Of a stretch of 9,119 nucleotides of DNA, positions 1-5,329 are shown piece by piece. Below the pieces are notes generated by a model. That model made no database searches. It worked only from the letters and a program-made list of their open reading frames with translations, and was not told where the DNA came from. Origin of the DNA: Pseudomonadota bacterium (GTDB lineage: Bacteria; Pseudomonadota; Alphaproteobacteria; Caulobacterales; Caulobacteraceae). Position 1 is the stretch's first letter, and each line of letters starts with the position of its first letter. The DNA lies in assembly GCA_023428785.1 (NCBI GenBank), contig JAEYWU010000061.1:1-9119 (forward strand). Direction: 5' to 3'. Position numbers and translations under genes: made by a program.

Positions 1-52
1 CGAAGGCGGCCGCACCGTCGGCGCCGGCGTCGTCGCCAAGATCATCGAGTAG
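1..52 (+). CDS. tuf: Elongation factor Tu, C-terminal end (partial)
   Basis: Only the last 16 codons and the stop are present, in the frame that starts at base 2. They read EGGRTVGAGVVAKIIE and then TAG at 50-52. This GGRTVGAGVV tail is the near-invariant C-terminus of bacterial EF-Tu, the GTPase that delivers aminoacyl-tRNA to the ribosome; it belongs to the third beta-barrel domain. The gene is cut by the left edge of the window. An intrinsic terminator follows 36 bases after the stop, so this copy ends a transcription unit and is not followed directly by rpsJ or by tRNA-Trp/secE. The product call rests on a short but very characteristic tail. Confidence 0.9.
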   Translation, partial: EGGRTVGAGVVAKIIE

Positions 53-87
53 TCCTACTCGACGGTCTGACGACCTCAGAACAAGCG

Positions 88-125
88 AAGGCCCCGCAGA
101 GCAATCTCCGGGGCCTTTTGCTTTT
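88..125 (+). terminator. Intrinsic terminator of tuf
   Basis: A perfect 9-bp stem pairs AAGGCCCCG (88-96) with CGGGGCCTT (109-117). The loop between them can form a small inner GAG/CTC pairing. The stem runs straight into TTTTGCTTTT. This is a classic Rho-independent terminator for the tuf transcript. It ends only about 28 bases before the next start codon. Confidence 0.88.
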
Positions 126-152
126 GGGGACGACACCGGGCAGACAGGCTCG

Positions 153-1733
153 ATGAGCCAGATGGACGTCGTCATTGTAGGGGGTGGCCACAACGGCCTG
201 GTCTGCGCCTGGTATCTGGCGCGGCGTGGGCTGAAGGTGCTGGTGCTGGAGAAGCGCGGCGTCGTGGGCGGCGCGGCGGTGACCGAGGAGTTTCACCCGG
301 GCTTTCGCAACTCCACGGCCAGCTACACCGTCAGCTTGCTCAATCCGCGCGTCATCGCGGACATGGAGCTGGCCCGGCATGGGCTGAGGGTCGTGGAGCG
401 GCGGGCCTCGAACTTCCTGCCGCTGAACGATCGCGATTATCTGCTGACAGGCGAGGGGCGGACCCATGCTGAGGTCGCCAAGTTCTCCATGCGGGACGCC
501 GACCGGCTGGAGGCCTATTCCGACCGCCTCGAAGCCATCGCCGAGGTCCTGAGGGACCTGGTGCTAAAGGCGCCGCCCAACATGACCGGAAGGGGGCTTC
601 TCGCGGCCCTTCCTGAGCTGATCAAGGCCGGAGGCGTCGGGCGTCGCATGGGCCGGCTGGACGAGACCGGACGGCGGGACCTGCTGGATCTCTTCACCAA
701 GTCCGCCGGCGACTGGCTGGACGGCTGGTTCGAAAGCGATTCCATCAAGGCCTGCTACGGCTTTGATTCCATTGTCGGGAACTACGCCAGCCCCTATGCG
801 GCCGGGTCCGCATACGTGCTGCTGCATCATGTCTTCGGCGAGGTGAACGGCAAGAAGGGCGCATGGGGGCATGCGATCGGCGGCATGGGCGCCATCACCC
901 AGGCCATGGCCCGGGCCTGCGCCGAACTGGGTGTCGTCGTCCGCACCGACCACGGGGTGCGCGAGGTGCTGACCGAGGCAGGCCGGGCCACCGGCGTTGT
1001 CACCGAGGCCGGCGAGAAGATCAGCGCGCGGGCCGTGGTGGCCAATGTGCACCCCCGGCTGCTGCATGAGCAGTTGGTCGATCCGGCCGTACTGCCGTCC
1101 GACTTCCGCGAGCGCATCGGGCGTTACGCCTCGGGCTCAGGCACCTTCCGCATGAACGTGGCCCTCAGCGAGCTTCCGCGGTTCAGCTGCCTGCCGGTCG
1201 ATGGGGATCATATGACCGCGGGGATCATCATGGCCCCGAGCCTGAAATATATGGATGACGCCTGGCTGGACGCGAGACGGCACGGATGGTCGCAGAAGCC
1301 GATCATCGAGATGCTCATTCCTTCGACGCTGGACGACAGCCTCGCTCCCGCCGGTCGCCATGTCGCCAGCCTGTTCTGCCAGCACGTTGAGCCGACGCTG
1401 GAATGGGACCGTCACCGCGAGACGGTGGCGCAGCTGATGCTCGATACGGTGGACACCTATGCGCCGGGCTTCAAGGCGTCGGTTCTGGGCTGGCAGGCTC
1501 ATTCACCGCTGGACCTCGAACGGAAGTTCGGCCTGATCGGCGGGGACATCTTCCACGGCAAGCTGAGCCTGGATCAGCTGTTCAGCGCGCGTCCGGTGCT
1601 GGGCCACGGGAACTATCGTGGGGCGCTGAAGGGGCTCTATATGTGCGGCGCCGGAACCCACCCGGGCGGCGGCGTCACTGGAGCGCCTGGTCACAATGCC
1701 GCGCGCGAGGTGCTGAGAGATTTGGGGCGCTAG
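153..1733 (+). CDS. PYROXD2-like FAD-dependent oxidoreductase (phytoene desaturase superfamily)
   Basis: The 526-residue protein starts with a Rossmann FAD-binding fold: VVIVGGGHNG at residues 6-15 (GxGxxG at 10-15), then the ribose-binding acidic residue E33 in VLVLEK and the GG pair at 39-40 (VVGGAAVTEE). The C-terminal FAD motif is at about 496-521 (YMCGAGTHPGGGVTGAPGHN). This layout and length match the phytoene desaturase-like amine oxidase superfamily, closest by eye to PYROXD2 (pyridine nucleotide-disulphide oxidoreductase domain protein 2). The bacterial substrate is unknown. No carotenoid genes lie nearby, so phytoene desaturation is not supported. No membrane segment is obvious. ATG 153 gives MSQMDVVIVGG; ATG 162 is an alternative, and neither has a strong ribosome binding site. 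The gap after the tuf terminator is about 28 bases, so the promoter overlaps the terminator or transcription reads through. Confidence 0.88.
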   Translation: MSQMDVVIVGGGHNGLVCAWYLARRGLKVLVLEKRGVVGGAAVTEEFHPGFRNSTASYTVSLLNPRVIADMELARHGLRVVERRASNFLPLNDRDYLLTGEGRTHAEVAKFSMRDADRLEAYSDRLEAIAEVLRDLVLKAPPNMTGRGLLAALPELIKAGGVGRRMGRLDETGRRDLLDLFTKSAGDWLDGWFESDSIKACYGFDSIVGNYASPYAAGSAYVLLHHVFGEVNGKKGAWGHAIGGMGAITQAMARACAELGVVVRTDHGVREVLTEAGRATGVVTEAGEKISARAVVANVHPRLLHEQLVDPAVLPSDFRERIGRYASGSGTFRMNVALSELPRFSCLPVDGDHMTAGIIMAPSLKYMDDAWLDARRHGWSQKPIIEMLIPSTLDDSLAPAGRHVASLFCQHVEPTLEWDRHRETVAQLMLDTVDTYAPGFKASVLGWQAHSPLDLERKFGLIGGDIFHGKLSLDQLFSARPVLGHGNYRGALKGLYMCGAGTHPGGGVTGAPGHNAAREVLRDLGR

Positions 1734-1738
1734 ATCCC

Positions 1739-1767
1739 TTGGAGCGTAGCCGTTCAGGTCCTATCCT
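1739..1767 (+). promoter_or_regulatory. Candidate promoter giving a leaderless DUF983 mRNA
   Basis: TTGGAG (1739-1744) and TATCCT (1762-1767) are separated by 17 bases and resemble -35 and -10 elements. A start point about 7 bases past the -10 would fall at or next to the ATG at 1774. There is no Shine-Dalgarno sequence before that ATG, which fits leaderless translation. The match to consensus is only moderate (3/6 and 4/6). Confidence 0.32.
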
Positions 1768-1773
1768 GTTCAC

Positions 1774-2133
1774 ATGAGCAATCCCGTCCTGACCGGTCTG
1801 AAGCGCGGCTTCACGATGCACTGTCCCGAATGTGGCAAGGGGCGTCTGTTCCGCGCCTATCTCAAGGTCGATCCGACCTGCGACGTTTGCGGGCATGACA
1901 ACAGCCAGTACAAGGCCGATGACGGTCCGGCCTATTTCACCATGGTTCTGGTCGGCCACCTGATCATCGCGCCCCTGCTGGTGTTCGAGTTCGTCTGGAC
2001 CTGGAACCCGCTCGTGGTCCTGGCCCTGATCCTGCCGGCCCTGGCGGTCATCACGCTGGGCCTGTTGCCGCTGGTCAAGGGCGCGGTCATCGGACTGCAC
2101 TGGGCCCTGAAGCTGCGGGGGCATCACCGCTGA
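1774..2133 (+). CDS. DUF983 zinc-ribbon membrane protein
   Basis: This 119-residue protein begins with a four-cysteine zinc ribbon: CPEC at 17-20 and CDVC at 36-39, each followed by glycine. Next is the conserved DDGPAYFTM patch at 49-57. Two hydrophobic segments follow, at about 54-75 and 80-103, with a short basic tail. This order is typical of DUF983, a family common in Alphaproteobacteria and sometimes found near cytochrome oxidase genes; its biochemical role is not established. The protein is probably an inner-membrane protein with the zinc ribbon in the cytoplasm (inference). The gene starts 40 bases after the oxidoreductase gene on the same strand. It has no Shine-Dalgarno sequence, and a possible promoter is placed for leaderless initiation. 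The family call is strong; function is unknown. Confidence 0.9.
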   Translation: MSNPVLTGLKRGFTMHCPECGKGRLFRAYLKVDPTCDVCGHDNSQYKADDGPAYFTMVLVGHLIIAPLLVFEFVWTWNPLVVLALILPALAVITLGLLPLVKGAVIGLHWALKLRGHHR

Positions 2134-2179
2134 TCCGGGGCGAGCCCAACACGGCGGCGTTCAACGGCCGCGCAGGTGG

Positions 2180-2191
2180 CCCCCCGGGGGG
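2180..2191. repeat. Perfect C6G6 palindrome in the 2134-2274 intergenic gap
   Basis: CCCCCCGGGGGG is a 12-base perfect palindrome. It lies about 47 bases past the DUF983 stop. As RNA it could fold with a four-base loop and act as a weak terminator, but no clean T-run follows, only TGCGGATTTGATCTGTTT. The rest of this 141-base gap shows no other gene. It contains an in-frame ATG at 2239 that would extend the next gene. Confidence 0.35.
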
Positions 2192-2261
2192 TGCGGATTT
2201 GATCTGTTTCAAGGCGCGGAGCATGCCGAACGGCTCGGATGGCCCTGTTGACCTCACCGCT

Positions 2262-2268
2262 GGAAGGA
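2262..2268 (+). promoter_or_regulatory. Ribosome binding site deciding a GTG start
   Basis: GGAAGGA lies 6 bases before GTG 2275. It is the only good Shine-Dalgarno sequence near the start of the winged-helix gene; the in-frame ATG at 2239 has none. Confidence 0.55.
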
Positions 2269-2274
2269 CGCGCC

Positions 2275-2763
2275 GTGATCTCTCCTCAGGCGAATGACAT
2301 CGCTCAGGACTCCGGGCCGGAGGAGACACTGGACGCGCCAGGCTTCGACGACCGCGTGAAAATGGGGCTGTGCGTCGACTACGTTCTTCGCCTGATGCGC
2401 AACTACACGGAGATGACTGACGGGGATCCGACACGAGCGCTGGTCCTTCTGGCGGTGACGCGCGCCGGAACACAGCACCTCAACGAGCCGCGAGAAGGCC
2501 TGGTGCGGGGGTTCATCGGCGATGAGCAACGCCGCTCAGTCTCGATCGCGGCTCTGGCGCGGTCTCTGGCCCTGCCGGCCGAGACAGTGCGCCGCCACAT
2601 CCATGCGCTGGTGTCCGACGGCTATGTGAGCGCTTCCAAGGGCGGGGTGGTCGTCCTCGCTAAAAATCTGGATAAGCCGGCCATCCTGGCGGCGATGCAG
2701 GACAGCCGCATCGCGCTGCAGCGGCTGGAGCGCGCGCTGAAGCCTTTGAGCGAGGAGGCCTGA
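2275..2763 (+). CDS. Winged-helix (MarR/GntR-like) DNA-binding protein of unknown target
   Basis: I do not recognise a named family. The protein is 162 residues from GTG 2275, chosen for its GGAAGGA site, or 174 from ATG 2239. Residues 1-25 are acidic and probably disordered. About 26-80 looks helical (FDDRVKMGLCVDYVLRLMRN onward). Residues 88-128 look like a winged helix: SIAALARSLALPAETVRRHI as helix-turn-helix, then ALVSDGYVSASKGGVVVL as the final helix and wing. The C-terminus from about 137 is helical (AAMQDSRIALQRLERALKPL) and could dimerise. The helix-turn-helix resembles MarR, GntR and IclR winged helices, so it may be a transcriptional regulator. No ligand domain is apparent. It is convergent with tRNA-Val, with 10 bases between them. 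The target cannot be told from the sequence. Confidence 0.72.
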   Translation: MISPQANDIAQDSGPEETLDAPGFDDRVKMGLCVDYVLRLMRNYTEMTDGDPTRALVLLAVTRAGTQHLNEPREGLVRGFIGDEQRRSVSIAALARSLALPAETVRRHIHALVSDGYVSASKGGVVVLAKNLDKPAILAAMQDSRIALQRLERALKPLSEEA

Positions 2764-2773
2764 TTTTCGGGGA

Positions 2774-2848
2774 TGGTGGACGCGACAGGGATTGAACCTG
2801 TGACCCCCTCGGTGTGAACGAGGTGCTCTACCGCTGAGCTACGCGTCC
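2774..2848 (-). tRNA. tRNA-Val(CAC)
   Basis: On the minus strand the acceptor GGACGCG pairs with CGCGTCC. The D arm is GCTC...GAGC. The anticodon stem CCTCG/CGAGG encloses the loop TTCACAC, giving anticodon CAC. The T arm is ACAGG TTCAATC CCTGT. The discriminator is A and CCA is encoded. It reads GUG codons. It lies downstream of the thioesterase gene on the same strand, with 50 bases between. Confidence 0.96.
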
Positions 2849-2868
2849 CCGGGTCGTTTCGGCGGGAG

Positions 2869-2885
2869 GCGGGTGAATAGCCCGC
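2869..2885 (-). terminator. Weak hairpin between the thioesterase gene and tRNA-Val
   Basis: On the minus strand GCGGG-CTATTCA-CCCGC forms a 5-bp stem with a 7-base loop in the 50-base gap behind the thioesterase stop. No T-run follows, so termination is doubtful. It could instead be a processing or attenuation structure, or chance in GC-rich DNA. Confidence 0.2.
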
Positions 2886-2898
2886 GACGGCGCGGTGA

Positions 2899-3333
2899 TC
2901 AAGCGACGATCAGGCTTTCGAGCGCGGCGCGGACCGGCGGCGGAATCGGCGTTGGACGGCGCGTGTCCCGGTCGACATAGACATGGACGAACCATCCGTC
3001 CGCCGCGGCCTCGGCCTGCCCCTCGGAGAAGAGCGCCAGGACGTAGCGGACGCTCGAGTTGCCGAGCTTCTCGACCCGCAAGGCCACTTCGATGGTTTCC
3101 GGAAACGACAGGGCGGCGTGGTAGCGGCAACCGGTCTCGATCACCAGGCCGATGGCTGGGCTGCCGGCCGTGTCGAGCAGGCCGTTTTCGATTAGCCAGG
3201 CGTTCACCGCCGTGTCGAAGAAGCCGTAGTAGGCCGCGTTGTTGACGTGACCGTAAACGTCGTTGTCTGCCCAACGCGTGGGGCAGGGGCGTATTACGGT
3301 GAACTGGTCACGGGTCGGGCGGGTGGCGCTCAT
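2899..3333 (-). CDS. Acyl-CoA thioesterase, hotdog fold (4HBT/YbgC-like)
   Basis: The 144-residue protein has the 4-hydroxybenzoyl-CoA thioesterase signature near its N-terminus: TRWADNDVYGHVNNAAYYGF at residues 19-38. The Asp in DVYGHVNN (D25) fits the catalytic Asp of this family, and the long hotdog helix follows (FFDTAVNAWLIENG). Length and motif fit a single-domain hotdog thioesterase that hydrolyses acyl-CoA in the cytoplasm; the chain it prefers cannot be told. ATG 3333 (MSATRPTRDQF) is preferred over the in-frame TTG 3339. No strong ribosome binding site is visible. It is divergent from tRNA-Leu across about 156 bases, which otherwise hold only a candidate tRNA promoter. It is followed by tRNA-Val on the same strand and may be co-transcribed with it. 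It has no signal peptide. Confidence 0.87.
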   Translation of the reverse strand: MSATRPTRDQFTVIRPCPTRWADNDVYGHVNNAAYYGFFDTAVNAWLIENGLLDTAGSPAIGLVIETGCRYHAALSFPETIEVALRVEKLGNSSVRYVLALFSEGQAEAAADGWFVHVYVDRDTRRPTPIPPPVRAALESLIVA

Positions 3334-3451
3334 GGCCAAGATATGACCGAGGAGCCGCGTGAAGGCTATCGGCGAAACAGAAACGATGCGGCTGTGCTCC
3401 CCCGCGTTGCGGATTTGTGGGCGGCCTGCTTCTCGCCAGCCGCGGCAAGGC

Positions 3452-3480
3452 TCGACGGTTGCTGCCGCGTCCTCTAGGGA
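3452..3480 (+). promoter_or_regulatory. Candidate promoter of tRNA-Leu
   Basis: TCGACGG (3452-3458), then 14 bases, then TCTAGGGA (3473-3480), resembles the Caulobacter housekeeping pattern TTGACGS-N10-14-GCTANAWC, which I recall from published work. It ends 9 bases before the tRNA. The match is partial. Confidence 0.3.
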
Positions 3481-3489
3481 GGCCGGGCT

Positions 3490-3574
3490 GCGAGCGTGGC
3501 GGAACCGGTAGACGCAGGGGACTTAAAATCCCTCGACCTCGGTCATGTGGGTTCGAGTCCCACCGCTCGCACCA
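3490..3574 (+). tRNA. tRNA-Leu(TAA)
   Basis: This is an 85-base class II tRNA. The acceptor GCGAGCG pairs with CGCTCGC. The anticodon stem GGGGA/TCCCT encloses CTTAAAA, giving anticodon TAA. A long variable arm (GACC-TC-GGTC) is typical of leucine tRNAs. The T arm is GTGGG TTCGAGT CCCAC. The discriminator is A and CCA is encoded. It reads UUA, and UUG by wobble. Confidence 0.97.
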
Positions 3575-3598
3575 ATCCCCTCGACCCGGTCTTGTTGC

Positions 3599-3617
3599 AA
3601 TGTCCGGTTTCGACATT
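3599..3617. promoter_or_regulatory. Candidate operator before the cold shock gene
   Basis: A perfect inverted repeat, AATGTC-N7-GACATT, sits 66 bases before the chosen start codon, in the 108-base gap after tRNA-Leu. A second, smaller repeat, CACG-AAAC-CGTG, lies at 3636-3647. In Caulobacter the two-domain csp gene cspD is reported to need the response regulator SpdR and a conserved inverted repeat near its promoter. Whether this repeat is that site is inference. Confidence 0.35.
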
Positions 3618-3657
3618 TCTTTCATTCCCGCATGTCACGAAACCGTGTTATGGTGGA

Positions 3658-3679
3658 CGTTCTAGGGGACTTGGGAACG
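3658..3679 (+). other. 5'-UTR hairpin at the cold shock gene start
   Basis: CGTTC (3658-3662) pairs with GAACG (3675-3679) around a 12-base loop that holds GGGGA. The downstream arm overlaps the GGGAA (3673-3677) that is the best Shine-Dalgarno sequence for ATG 3683. The fold would hide the ribosome binding site just before the start codon. It is short (5 bp), so a regulatory role is unproven. Confidence 0.3.
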
Positions 3680-3682
3680 ACT

Positions 3683-4273
3683 ATGTCGGGGCTTGAATTT
3701 GGGGACGCGGACGCTGAAGCCGGCGTGCGCATCAGTGGTCGGGTGAAATGGTTTGATCCCGGCAAGGGCTATGGGTTCATTGTTCCCGATGATCCCACGC
3801 TGACCGATATGAAGGACGTGCTGCTCCACATCACGAGCCTGCGCGACAGCGGTCATGACGCGGCGGGTGAAGGCGCGGCGATCAGCTGCGATGTGATCCG
3901 CAGGCCGAAGGGATGGCAGGTTTCCCACGTCCACGAGCTCGAGGCCGTTTCCGCAGACGCCTCGGCCGCTCAGGTGCGTCCATCAGGATATGAAGGTCTG
4001 CGTCGCGAGCGCGGGGCCTTTGGCGCGCCCAGGCCGCGGCGGGCGGCGCCCGAGCCGTTCGAGGGACCGGCAGAGCGTGTAAAGGTGAAGTGGTTCAACC
4101 GCACCAAGGGCTATGGCTTCGTCGTCCGCGATGGCGAGGACGCCGACATCTTCGTCCATATCGAAACCCTGCGCCGCTGCGGACTTGACGACCTGCAGCC
4201 GGGAGAGGAAGTGGAAGTCCGGTTCGCGCGAGGCCCGAAAGGCCTGGTCGTGGCCGAGATCGCGTCAGACTAA
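3683..4273 (+). CDS. Two-domain cold shock protein (CspC/CspD type)
   Basis: The 196-residue protein holds two cold shock domains. Domain 1 (about 17-84) has RVKWFDPGKGYGFIVP (RNP1) and VLLHIT (RNP2). Domain 2 (about 133-194) has VKVKWFNRTKGYGFVV and DIFVHIE. The linker, about 85-132, is rich in Arg, Pro, Ala and Gly and probably flexible. Cold shock domains bind single-stranded RNA and DNA and melt RNA structure. Caulobacter has comparable ~21 kDa double-domain proteins, CspC and CspD, linked to stationary phase rather than cold; I cannot say which one this matches. ATG 3683 is preferred because it follows GGGAA by 5 bases; in-frame ATGs at 3650 and 3632 and the open frame back to 3545 run toward or into tRNA-Leu and lack ribosome binding sites. 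The DUF192 gene follows after 18 bases. Confidence 0.9.
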   Translation: MSGLEFGDADAEAGVRISGRVKWFDPGKGYGFIVPDDPTLTDMKDVLLHITSLRDSGHDAAGEGAAISCDVIRRPKGWQVSHVHELEAVSADASAAQVRPSGYEGLRRERGAFGAPRPRRAAPEPFEGPAERVKVKWFNRTKGYGFVVRDGEDADIFVHIETLRRCGLDDLQPGEEVEVRFARGPKGLVVAEIASD

Positions 4274-4291
4274 CGCTTCCAGGGAGGTCCC

Positions 4292-4780
4292 ATGTTCGGG
4301 ATCGGCAGAACGGCATTCGTGATCGTGGCCGCGGGACTGGTGGGCGCCTGCGCCCAGGCCGGTGGCTCGGGTGATCAGGCGACCGGGCCCGGCGGGCTGG
4401 AGATCGAACCCCTCACCATCGTGACCGACACCGGGCGCCACGCCTTCCGGGTGGAGATCGCCGACGACGAGGCCGAACGGGAGCGTGGACTCATGTTCCG
4501 GCCGCCGCTGGGCGACGACGAAGGCATGCTGTTCGAGTTCGAGGACGAGAGCGAGCGCTCGTTCTGGATGCACAACACGCCCAGTTCCCTTGACATCATC
4601 TATGTCGGCGCCGACGGACGGATTGTCTCGATCGCGCGCAACACGACGCCGAACTCGGATACGCCGATCCCGTCGAACGGGCCCGCCGCAGGTGTGATCG
4701 AACTGCGCGCCGGACGGGCCGCCGAGATCAGCGCGGATCCCGGCGACACGATCGAACATCCGTTCTTCTCAGCTGACTAG
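4292..4780 (+). CDS. DUF192 lipoprotein
   Basis: The 162-residue protein starts with a lipoprotein signal: basic R6, hydrophobic residues 8-18, lipobox LVGAC with Cys20. The mature part is one DUF192 domain, with ERERGLMFR at 62-70, the GMLFEF patch at 78-83, and the hallmark FWMHNTPSSLDIIYV at 91-105. DUF192 proteins are small beta-rich proteins of unresolved function, often exported. It is probably anchored to a membrane and faces the periplasm (inference). The start is clear: AGGGAGG (4281-4287) lies 4 bases before the ATG. The 18-base gap behind the cold shock gene suggests one transcript for both. tRNA-Pro begins 47 bases after the stop; no clear terminator lies between. Confidence 0.9.
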   Translation: MFGIGRTAFVIVAAGLVGACAQAGGSGDQATGPGGLEIEPLTIVTDTGRHAFRVEIADDEAERERGLMFRPPLGDDEGMLFEFEDESERSFWMHNTPSSLDIIYVGADGRIVSIARNTTPNSDTPIPSNGPAAGVIELRAGRAAEISADPGDTIEHPFFSAD

Positions 4781-4827
4781 CCGAAGCGGTCCGGTCGTGG
4801 CAGAAGCGGCCTTCGCCGACGGTGACC

Positions 4828-4904
<77 letters not shown>

Positions 4905-4931
4905 TCGGCCGACGATTTGGAGACGACCGCC

Positions 4932-5237
4932 ATGCTGGCTCGCATTTTCAAGCCCGCCAAGACCGCCATGCAGTCGGGCAAGGCCAAGACCCAGGACTGG
5001 GTCCTGGAGTTCGAGCCCGCCTCGGCGCGGACGCAGGACGCCCTGATGGGCTGGACCAGCTCTACCGACATGAACGGCCAGGTGCGCCTGAGCTTTGCGA
5101 CGCGGGACGAGGCGGTGGCCTATGCCGACCGGCACGGCATCGCCTTCCAGCTGGTCGAGCCCAAGGCCGCGCCGCTGATCATCAAGGCCTATGCCGACAA
5201 TTTCGCGCCGGGCCGCAAGCAGCCCTGGACGCACTAG
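4932..5237 (+). CDS. NDUFS4-like accessory subunit of respiratory complex I (ETC_C1)
   Basis: The 101-residue protein matches the NDUFS4 (18 kDa) supernumerary subunit of NADH:ubiquinone oxidoreductase, present in many Alphaproteobacteria as well as mitochondria. Visible family features are the N-terminal ARIFKPAKTAMQSGKAKT (3-20), DWVLEFE (22-28), the GWTSSTDM patch with W41, and a C-terminal basic tail ending FAPGRKQPWTH. It probably sits on the peripheral arm and stabilises it; it has no membrane segment. ATG 4932 is preferred, since GGAGA (4919-4923) lies 8 bases before it; TTG 4917 would add five residues. It stands apart from any nuo operon. It starts 27 bases after tRNA-Pro, and its TAG stop is one base from tRNA-Arg, so transcription with both tRNAs is likely. 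Confidence 0.9.
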   Translation: MLARIFKPAKTAMQSGKAKTQDWVLEFEPASARTQDALMGWTSSTDMNGQVRLSFATRDEAVAYADRHGIAFQLVEPKAAPLIIKAYADNFAPGRKQPWTH

Positions 5238-5238
5238 G

Positions 5239-5315
5239 GCGCCCGTAGCTCAACCGGATAGAGCATCCGCCTTCTAAGCGGACGGTTGCAGGTTCGAGTC
5301 CTGCCGGGCGCGCCA
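5239..5315 (+). tRNA. tRNA-Arg(TCT)
   Basis: The acceptor GCGCCCG pairs with CGGGCGC. The D arm is GCTC...GAGC. The anticodon stem TCCGC/GCGGA encloses CTTCTAA, giving anticodon TCT. The T arm is GCAGG TTCGAGT CCTGC. The discriminator is G and CCA is encoded. It reads AGA and AGG, rare codons in this GC-rich genome. It begins one base after the preceding gene's stop and faces the metC-like gene, with 14 bases between them. Confidence 0.97.
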
Positions 5316-5329
5316 CTGTCGGCGCGGAG

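Noticed and set aside
153..1733. Phytoene desaturase (carotenoid synthesis)
   Set aside because: The FAD-binding motifs are shared by the superfamily, but there are no crt genes nearby and the sequence looks closer to PYROXD2.
3417..3696. Open frames across tRNA-Leu, including peptides such as MAEPVDAGDLKSLDLGHVG and a minus-strand RWDSNPHDRG
   Set aside because: These are translations of the tRNA itself, a well-known source of false small proteins in databases.
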